Of a stretch of 10,296 nt of DNA, positions 6,050 to 10,296 are shown one piece after another (positions within the stretch are counted from its first letter, which is position 1; each line of letters opens with the position of its first letter). Source of the stretch: Chthonomonadaceae bacterium. Lineage in GTDB: Bacteria; Armatimonadota; Chthonomonadetes; Chthonomonadales; Chthonomonadaceae. The stretch is taken from contig JACMPS010000016.1 in assembly GCA_014377395.1 (NCBI GenBank), positions 1 to 10,296 on the forward strand, written 5' to 3'. The notes below the pieces were generated by a model. That model was not told where the DNA came from. It did not search any database and worked only from the letters and a program-made list of their open reading frames with translations. The position numbers were made by a program, and so were the translations under genes.

Positions 6050-7192
6050 CTAAAACTTGTTTCTGATTTCGGGCGGAGGCAAAACATAATCGCGGGCTTC
6101 TTCAATGGAGAGGTGAGGAGCGGTTTCCGTTGCTTTCACCAGATTATACATTTCACGGGCGGAGACATAATGAAGGCGGTATCGTTCTCCGTCGTTATAG
6201 CGTTTTTCGGCGTCGGAGTAGAGCGCGTCGAAGTCTTCTCCCAGTAAAATTGCCCGGTTTTTGTCTTCGGCTCCGTGCGTGTGCAATTTCACGTAAATTC
6301 TATCGGGACGCCCGGAGACATGAACGCCCGTCTCTATCCATCGGTCAAGACGTGCAGGGCTGTATCGCCGATAATGGGCGAGGTCACTGTCGTCCATTGC
6401 AGGGAAAGGCACTCCTTTTTTGCGTTTCCAGTAAGGTGCAAATGCCCCCTGAATCAAGAGTAGATCGCCCTTCCCTCTGACACCTACTTTTGCAAGGGTT
6501 CCGGTATTGTGTGATTTCGGCTTATCGGGGTTGTCTGTAGCGTAGTAGATGCAGTTTGTCAGGCGAGGTTGTGCGGTATGTCCCCAGGCAGGAAACGTGA
6601 AGTCGGCGTAGCAACCGAGGTCACGCAAAATTTCGATTTCGTTGTTGACGCCGCAGTAGTTGCGTCCTCCGTCTTGCCGTGAGTTGTCGAGTGCCCAGTT
6701 TCCATGAATAAATCCGAACGCGGGCTTTCCGGCGAGTGCGCCCGTCCTCCAGTGCGGCAACACCCCGGCACTGCTGTAGGTGGAAATTGCTTCCATTAGT
6801 TTCTGCGTGAGGCTTTCCGAGGTGTCGTCTCGATGATGCAAGTGCAGGTCTACCTCGCCGTAGCCGCCCTGTACCAGCATTTTCAGGGCTTCCATCTCTT
6901 CCGCTTCGTACTCGTCCCAGGGATAAAAAAAGCCGTGCGGGGGCAACCGCCCGTCGAAATCTCGGTGACGCTCCGCGATTTCCGGGTAGTGATTTGTCCA
7001 GTCCGCCATGCGCCCAAGAGCGACTTCACGCGGCGGTTGCCCCACAGACGGCTCGAAATGATCTACCACGCACAGCAAAATGTCAATCGTACCTGAGTTA
7101 CCGTTTAGACGAGATGAATAGGCTCTGCTAGCCTTTCGGTTTTGAGCGGCGGAGGCACGAGCGCGGAGTGTGATTTCGAGATTGTATAGCAT
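6050..7192 (-). CDS. polysaccharide-deacetylase-like (beta/alpha)7-barrel enzyme
   Basis: The 380-residue product has no signal peptide and looks cytoplasmic. Motifs typical of the glycoside hydrolase/deacetylase superfamily appear in order: ILLCVVDHFEP (38-48), GFFYPWDEYE (87-96), VDLHLHHRDD (114-123) and FGFIHGNWALDNS (159-171), with a late YVKLHTHG. The Asp-His pair of VDHFEP and the histidines of HLHH are plausible metal ligands, as in NodB-type enzymes, although the exact NodB pattern is not present. Related proteins often sit in exopolysaccharide clusters. Here the gene is divergent from an operon with an acetyltransferase and a glycosyltransferase, which fits removal of acetyl groups from, or trimming of, a glycan precursor. 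The ATG at 7192 lacks a clear Shine-Dalgarno sequence, but the domain begins soon after it. Substrate and activity are inferred, not shown. Confidence 0.7.
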   Translation of the reverse strand: MLYNLEITLRARASAAQNRKASRAYSSRLNGNSGTIDILLCVVDHFEPSVGQPPREVALGRMADWTNHYPEIAERHRDFDGRLPPHGFFYPWDEYEAEEMEALKMLVQGGYGEVDLHLHHRDDTSESLTQKLMEAISTYSSAGVLPHWRTGALAGKPAFGFIHGNWALDNSRQDGGRNYCGVNNEIEILRDLGCYADFTFPAWGHTAQPRLTNCIYYATDNPDKPKSHNTGTLAKVGVRGKGDLLLIQGAFAPYWKRKKGVPFPAMDDSDLAHYRRYSPARLDRWIETGVHVSGRPDRIYVKLHTHGAEDKNRAILLGEDFDALYSDAEKRYNDGERYRLHYVSAREMYNLVKATETAPHLSIEEARDYVLPPPEIRNKF

Positions 7193-7415
7193 AGTGGGGG
7201 ATAAGAGAGTAGGGGTGGTGCTCTCTGCGCCTTGAGGGATTAATTTGAAGTCGTCGGTACTTGAGAGAGTTTGTCAAGCCCCTGTTGAATTTTTCTTTGC
7301 GCCTTTGTCTGAGGCTCTCCGTATTTGAATACCCCTAATTTCTAAACTCTTCTTAGTCATAATAAAAGATGCACGGAAGACCCCGCCCGTTGTATCTCAG
7401 TCTTTGAGGCATGGA
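7193..7415. other. intergenic region between divergent genes
   Basis: This 220-base gap separates the minus-strand deacetylase-like gene from the plus-strand operon and must hold promoters for both. Candidate elements are weak: CATAAT near 7360 on the plus strand without a good -35, and TTGACA on the minus strand (7272-7277) without a -10 at the right distance. A small hairpin pairs CTTGA with TCAAG near 7260-7279. The 11-mer GGGGCTTGACA also occurs in the repeat block at 954-964. Confidence 0.4.
7406..7409 (+). promoter_or_regulatory. Shine-Dalgarno GAGG that decides the acetyltransferase start
   Basis: GAGG lies six bases before the ATG at 7416. The longer reading frame could begin at TTG 7404, but that codon lies inside this ribosome site, so 7416 is the better start. 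Confidence 0.7.
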
Positions 7416-7964
7416 ATGTTCAGCACGATCAAAGCGGACTTGCGCCGTAAAGCGGAATGGTACGACCTACCGCCCGATAAAGTCGGTTCGCTCATCAAAG
7501 CGTTTTTCAGTGACGGTTCGACGGCACAACTATTGTACCGCCTGATGCGCTTCTGTCAATCTTATGCTTTCCTCAAGCCAATTGCAATAATCGTTTATCG
7601 CCTCAATGTTTTTTTCGGTCATGTTGTGATCGGACGCGGTGCGAGTATCGGTGAGGAGTTTGTGATTATCCACAGTTTCGGGATCGTGATCAATAGCGCA
7701 GTGAAGGCGGGGACAGGGCTTGTCATCGAGCATGGCGTCACTATCGGTGCGGAAAAAGGGCTTTCTCCTGTCCTCGGAAATAATGTTTTCATTGGAGCGG
7801 GTGCAAAGATCATTGGAGCCGTCACCATTGGAAACGACGTAAAAATCGGAGCGAACGCTGTTGTCACCAAAAGCCTTCCAGACGGCGCAACGGCTGTCGG
7901 CGTCCCGGCGAAAGTGATCAAGATTTACGGTGAGAAAGTCTCGGCAGACAGCACTGTGATATAA
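7416..7964 (+). CDS. CysE-like serine/sugar O-acetyltransferase (hexapeptide repeat)
   Basis: The product has 182 residues from the ATG at 7416. The N-terminal 60 residues are helical. From about residue 68 the chain shows left-handed beta-helix hexapeptide repeats (VVIGRGASIGEEF, NVFIGAGAKIIGAVTIGNDVKIGANAVV) and ends in the usual GVPAKVI. His86 in FVIIHSFGIVI aligns by eye with the catalytic histidine of serine acetyltransferase (DHATGIV in CysE), and EHGVTIGAEKG matches the acetyl-CoA-side segment. The protein is shorter than CysE (about 270) because the long N-terminal helical domain is reduced. Short versions of this kind are common in exopolysaccharide clusters, where they may acetylate a sugar instead of serine. 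It is the first gene of the plus-strand operon, and the next gene starts 21 bases after its stop. Acetyl-CoA-dependent O-acetylation is confident; the acceptor is open. Confidence 0.8.
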   Translation: MFSTIKADLRRKAEWYDLPPDKVGSLIKAFFSDGSTAQLLYRLMRFCQSYAFLKPIAIIVYRLNVFFGHVVIGRGASIGEEFVIIHSFGIVINSAVKAGTGLVIEHGVTIGAEKGLSPVLGNNVFIGAGAKIIGAVTIGNDVKIGANAVVTKSLPDGATAVGVPAKVIKIYGEKVSADSTVI

Positions 7965-7971
7965 TCAGTGC

Positions 7972-7975
7972 GGAG
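7972..7975 (+). promoter_or_regulatory. Shine-Dalgarno GGAG that decides the antitoxin start
   Basis: GGAG precedes the ATG at 7986 by ten bases. An upstream GTG at 7968 is in frame but overlaps the ribosome site and adds only MRRKTP, so the ATG is preferred. Confidence 0.6.
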
Positions 7976-7985
7976 AAAAACACCG

Positions 7986-8183
7986 ATGAGCGTTAGCGAA
8001 ATTGAAACCGCAATCACAAAACTGCCTATACACGATGTCCGAGATTTGATGACTTGGCTTTCGGACTATCACGAAAAACTCTGGGACGCACAGATCGAAA
8101 ATGATCTGGAAGCGGGGCGTCTGGATGCGCTTCTGGCGGAAGTGGACAGAGAGTATGAGGCAGGTCTGGCGCGACCGCTGTGA
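7986..8183 (+). CDS. antitoxin of a type II toxin-antitoxin pair
   Basis: This 65-residue acidic protein reads SVSEIETAITKLPIHDVRDLMTWLSDYHEKLWDAQIENDLEAGRLDALLAEVDREYEAGLARPL. It has a helical N-terminal part with the pattern LP..D.R.LM.WL..Y, followed by a charged C-terminal tail (W..QIE.DLEAGRLD.L..E...E..AG). This layout is typical of small antitoxins paired with RelE/ParE-fold toxins: the N-terminal part may act in dimerisation or DNA binding and the C-terminal tail wraps the toxin. Its TGA overlaps the GTG of the toxin reading frame by four bases (GTGA at 8180-8183), the usual translational coupling. It lies between the acetyltransferase and the glycosyltransferase, so it may share their transcript. 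Antitoxins of this kind usually repress their own promoter, but no operator is obvious here. Confidence 0.7.
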   Translation: MSVSEIETAITKLPIHDVRDLMTWLSDYHEKLWDAQIENDLEAGRLDALLAEVDREYEAGLARPL

Positions 8184-8451
8184 AGCATCTGACCTTACCA
8201 CGTTTCTGGCAATCCTACGCACAATTAAATTACCGCAGGAAATCCGCGAACTCGCCGACAAAAATTACAGACTGCTGAAAGCGAATCCGCAACATCCTTC
8301 GCTCCATTTCAAGCGAGTAGGGCGAACCCGACAATTGTGGTCAGTGCGCGTCGGAGAGCATTATCGTGCACTGGGACGAGAAAAACCGGAAGGCATCGTT
8401 TGGTTCTGGATTGGCACTCATGCTGAGTATGACCGACTTCTGGAACAATGA
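8180..8451 (+). pseudogene. RelE/ParE-like toxin, frameshifted
   Basis: The N-terminal part begins at GTG 8180, overlapping the antitoxin stop, and reads VKHLTLPRFWQSYAQL, as expected for the start of this toxin group. The remainder, IRELADKNYRLLKANPQHPSLHFKRVGRTRQLWSVRVGEHYRALGREKPEGIVWFWIGTHAEYDRLLEQ in outline, is in the next frame and contains the family's HPSLHFKRV, SVR.G..YRALG and WFWIGTHAEYD motifs. The two pieces join smoothly as ...AQL-KLPQEIREL... if one A is added to the AAA at 8227-8229. As written, the first frame ends prematurely and the second lacks a proper start; its nearest ATG, at 8155, lies inside the antitoxin. Either the toxin is dead or the base is a sequencing error in a short homopolymer. 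An active version would be a ribosome-dependent RNase or gyrase inhibitor. Confidence 0.65.
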
Positions 8452-8493
8452 TTCGCTTTCGGCAAAAATGCGGAAGATTAGCAGGGAGAACCG

Positions 8494-9714
8494 ATGAGCG
8501 AAGCGGAAGACACGATGCGCGGACAGAACATTATCTGCTTTGCCAAAGACTGGAATGAGGACCCCACGAGTTGCAACCACGTCCTGAACGAACTGGCAAA
8601 GCACAACAAAGTCTTGTGGCTGAACTCGATTTCTACACGTGCACCGAGTTTGACGAGCGGGCGCGACCTGGGCAAAATTCGCAAAAAACTGGCGGCGTTT
8701 TTCGCCGGAGCGAAAAAAGCGGAAGAAAATTTATGGGTTTACACCCCGCTTGTCTTGCCGCTTCACCACAAAAAATGGGCGGTTTCCCTCAATCGCGTCT
8801 GGCTACGCTTCACCTTGAAACGTCTTGCGCGACAACTCGGCATGAAGGAGTACCAACTCTGGACGTTTGTGCCGACCTCCAGTGAGTACGTCGGCTCTCT
8901 CGGCGAGTCATTATTGGTTTACTATTGTACCGACAACTGGTCTGCCTTTAAGAGCGTGAACGGAGCCATGATCGGAGACATGGTGAACACGCTGGCAAAT
9001 AAAGCCGACGTGGTTTTCGCAACCTCTCATTCCCTCGTTGAGAAACTCCGCCCGAACAATCCGAACGCTCACCTTGCCGCTCACGGTGTCTCCTATGCTC
9101 AGTTTGCTACGGCTCTGGACTCCACTCTGACCGTTCCCGAAGACATGGCGAGTTTACCGGGCAAAGTTATCGGGTATTACGGCTTGATTGAAGAATGGCT
9201 TGATCTTGACTTGGTCGCCTTTCTCGCGGAACGTCACCCGGAATGGAGCATTGCCCTGATCGGTGCAAAGCGGGTGAACACTTCCCCGCTTGATAAATAC
9301 TCCAACGTTCACTTTTTAGGGCGCAAGCCTCACGCAGAACTGCCCGCCTACTGCAAGGGGATGTCGGTCGGACTGATCCCGCACCACGTCAACGAACTCA
9401 CCCGACACATGAACCCGATCAAACTGCGCGAATACCTCAGCACGGGGCTTCCGGTGGTTTCGGTGGCACTTCCCGAAGTCGCTTATTATGGCGATCTATG
9501 CCATGTCGCCTCCACCTATGAGGCATTTGAGAGAGGAATAGTGGATGCACTCGCTACGGAAACCCCGGAGACCCGCCGCCTCAGAAGTGAGCGTATGAAG
9601 TCGGAAACATGGGAAAACAAAGTCGCTGACCTCAGCCGCATCGTCCTTGAAACTCAAAAGCGCAAAGAGATGCCGGAAGCATCAGAGCGAAAAGCCATTA
9701 GTGCGGAAGGCTAA
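8494..9714 (+). CDS. GT-B fold glycosyltransferase, exopolysaccharide type
   Basis: This 406-residue protein resembles glycosyltransferase family 4-like enzymes of exopolysaccharide loci. The start NIICFAKDWNEDPTSCNHVLNELAKHNKVLWLNSI (about 12-46) matches the acceptor-side domain of this group. LLVYYCTDNWSAF (140-152) and ADVVFATSHSLVEKLR (171-186) follow. The donor-binding domain runs from VIGYYGLIEEWLDLDLV (225-241) through ALIGAKR and VHFLGRKPHAELPAYCKGMSVGLIP to the nucleotide-sugar motif MNPIKLREYLSTGLPVVS (306-323). No signal peptide or membrane segment is visible, so it acts in the cytoplasm or at the membrane face, transferring a sugar from a nucleotide sugar to a growing glycan. AGGGAG at 8483-8488 sits five bases before the ATG. 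It starts 42 bases after the toxin. Its TAA overlaps the stop codon of a small gene on the opposite strand. Sugar donor and acceptor cannot be told. Confidence 0.85.
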   Translation: MSEAEDTMRGQNIICFAKDWNEDPTSCNHVLNELAKHNKVLWLNSISTRAPSLTSGRDLGKIRKKLAAFFAGAKKAEENLWVYTPLVLPLHHKKWAVSLNRVWLRFTLKRLARQLGMKEYQLWTFVPTSSEYVGSLGESLLVYYCTDNWSAFKSVNGAMIGDMVNTLANKADVVFATSHSLVEKLRPNNPNAHLAAHGVSYAQFATALDSTLTVPEDMASLPGKVIGYYGLIEEWLDLDLVAFLAERHPEWSIALIGAKRVNTSPLDKYSNVHFLGRKPHAELPAYCKGMSVGLIPHHVNELTRHMNPIKLREYLSTGLPVVSVALPEVAYYGDLCHVASTYEAFERGIVDALATETPETRRLRSERMKSETWENKVADLSRIVLETQKRKEMPEASERKAISAEG

Positions 9715-10079
9715 ACAGGTGAGTGAGAGTTTTGCTGGGAAACAGATTCTTTCTGTTCTCTTTGTGCGTTTTGTTGCCGTTCGCGTAGTTTTTCCGTCTG
9801 TGCTTGCCAGAACGCTAATTGTTCTTCACGGGACAGAGCCGCTAACTTATCCCGTATTTCCTCTTGCGCTTTTTCGACCATCTCCACGCAATCAAACGAT
9901 CTCGTCGTCTTCGTGAGGATAATTTTAGCCCCTCTGATAGCCCATTTTAAATACAAGGGAGGGTAAAGTGAGTAGTAGCCTACAATCCTAATATAGTTCC
10001 CCCCATGAGTTGGACAGTTGGGGGCTGAAATTAAGTTAGGTTGACCTGCACCTTTATCTGGACAAATTGCCTGATCCAT
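9711..10079 (-). CDS. small protein of uncertain start, with a charged helical C-terminal half
   Basis: The frame runs 122 codons from ATG 10079. The second half, RSFDCVEMVEKAQEEIRDK then LSREEQLAFWQAQTEKLRERQQ, is a charged, coiled-coil-like helix and resembles a group of small bacterial hypothetical proteins (pattern FDCVEM...AQE.I...L..L..EEQ.AFW) that I associate with antitoxin-like genes. The first 50 residues look different (Gly, Pro and Tyr rich). The ATG at 10079 has AGGA only two bases away, too close for a good ribosome site. A start at ATG 9881 would cut into the recognisable motif and also lacks a proper site. A non-standard start near 9920, after AGAGGGG, is possible. The TAG at 9711-9713 overlaps the TAA of the convergent glycosyltransferase. 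Whether the N-terminal part is translated is open; the C-terminal half probably is or once was. Confidence 0.45.
   Translation of the reverse strand: MDQAICPDKGAGQPNLISAPNCPTHGGNYIRIVGYYSLYPPLYLKWAIRGAKIILTKTTRSFDCVEMVEKAQEEIRDKLAALSREEQLAFWQAQTEKLRERQQNAQREQKESVSQQNSHSPV
10000..10024. repeat. small inverted repeat (CCCCCA / TGGGGG)
   Basis: CCCCCA (10000-10005) pairs with TGGGGG (10019-10024) around a 13-base loop. It lies inside the doubtful N-terminal part of the minus-strand gene and may mean that this part is not coding. It has no T-run, so it is not a terminator. Confidence 0.35.
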
Positions 10080-10134
10080 ATTCCTGATTGTTTTCTTCCT
10101 GATCGTTTTTCTTCTGCTTACCCTTTACAGGTTT

Positions 10135-10164
10135 TTGACAGCCTACACTCACACAAAGTTTTAT
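10135..10164 (+). promoter_or_regulatory. candidate promoter for the secreted protein gene at the right edge
   Basis: A perfect -35 box TTGACA (10135-10140) is followed after 18 bases by TTTTAT (10159-10164), a 4 of 6 match to TATAAT. TATGAC and CATAAT close by are alternatives at worse spacing. The start would lie about 55 bases before the ATG at 10228. Confidence 0.4.
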
Positions 10165-10227
10165 GACATAATACGAGCGTGTTTTTATTTTCAAGTCGCT
10201 TTATCTCGCTCAGGAGTCACCCTGCCC

Positions 10228-10296
10228 ATGACGAAACTTTGCTCTTTTGTGCTTTGTGCGCTACTGGTTCTGCCCGTCTTCGCTTTAGCGCAAACA
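10228..10296 (+). CDS. N-terminus of a secreted protein (partial)
   Basis: The ATG at 10228 opens a frame to the window end. Its 23 residues begin MTKLCSFVLCALLVLPVFALAQ, a textbook Sec signal peptide with a Lys near the start, a hydrophobic core and a likely cleavage site after ALA. AGGAG at 10212-10216 lies 11 bases upstream, and a TTGACA promoter element lies a further 70 bases up. The mature protein is outside the window and cannot be named. Confidence 0.7.
   Translation, partial: MTKLCSFVLCALLVLPVFALAQT

Noticed and set aside
7255..7277. Minus-strand TTGACA as promoter of the deacetylase-like gene
   Set aside because: No acceptable -10 box lies 16-19 bases downstream, and the hexamer is part of an 11-mer shared with the repeat block.
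8223..8232. Programmed -1 frameshifting in the toxin
   Set aside because: The bases do not form a slippery heptamer in the upstream frame and no downstream pseudoknot is evident, so a simple deletion or sequence error is more likely.
9738..9765. Terminator after the glycosyltransferase
   Set aside because: The six-pair AACAGA/TCTGTT stem is AT-rich and lacks a proper T-run.
1..10296. CRISPR array, tRNA genes, insertion sequence ends or transposase
   Set aside because: I saw no regularly spaced repeats, no cloverleaf with a TPsiC arm, and no transposase motifs with flanking target duplications on either strand.

Overview
The window is an ordinary chromosomal stretch of moderate GC from a free-living, envelope-rich bacterium. 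Dispersed GC-rich intergenic hairpins, a DUF3352 protein, a secreted propeller protein and scattered exopolysaccharide genes together suggest Armatimonadota or a neighbouring phylum. That is my inference from family content only; no rRNA or marker gene is present to confirm it.

Left part (1-1660). The tail of an upstream gene and its terminator are followed by a small secreted orphan protein (290-715, +) with its own strong terminator. About 950 bases without a protein gene follow. They hold a repeat-like block of nested inverted repeats (783-971) and then a region that looks like a minus-strand RNA gene. That region has a sigma70-type promoter near 1424-1452 with an A-rich upstream tract, a body rich in local stems, and a 32-base perfect palindrome followed by a U-run near 983-1022. 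I do not recognise the RNA family.

Middle part (1660-7192, all minus strand). In order of transcription there is a polysaccharide-deacetylase-like enzyme (7192-6050), a membrane-anchored dual-specificity phosphatase (5949-5248), a secreted propeller-like protein (5208-4174), a SAM-dependent methyltransferase that has lost its whole catalytic core (4095-3729), and a membrane-anchored DUF3352 protein (3634-1664) ending in a clear terminator.

Right part (7400-9714, plus strand). A closely spaced operon encodes a CysE-like hexapeptide acetyltransferase, a type II toxin-antitoxin pair and a GT-B glycosyltransferase. The acetyltransferase, the glycosyltransferase and the divergent deacetylase-like gene fit a capsule or exopolysaccharide locus. 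The toxin gene reads as two pieces in different frames, with a one-base shift at an AAA run, so it is either inactivated or carries a sequence error. A small minus-strand gene of uncertain start overlaps the glycosyltransferase stop codon. The window closes with the signal peptide of another secreted protein (10228, +).

The best candidates for something new are the unrecognised minus-strand RNA and the small minus-strand gene at 9711. The two broken genes, methyltransferase and toxin, are the clearest signs of gene decay.
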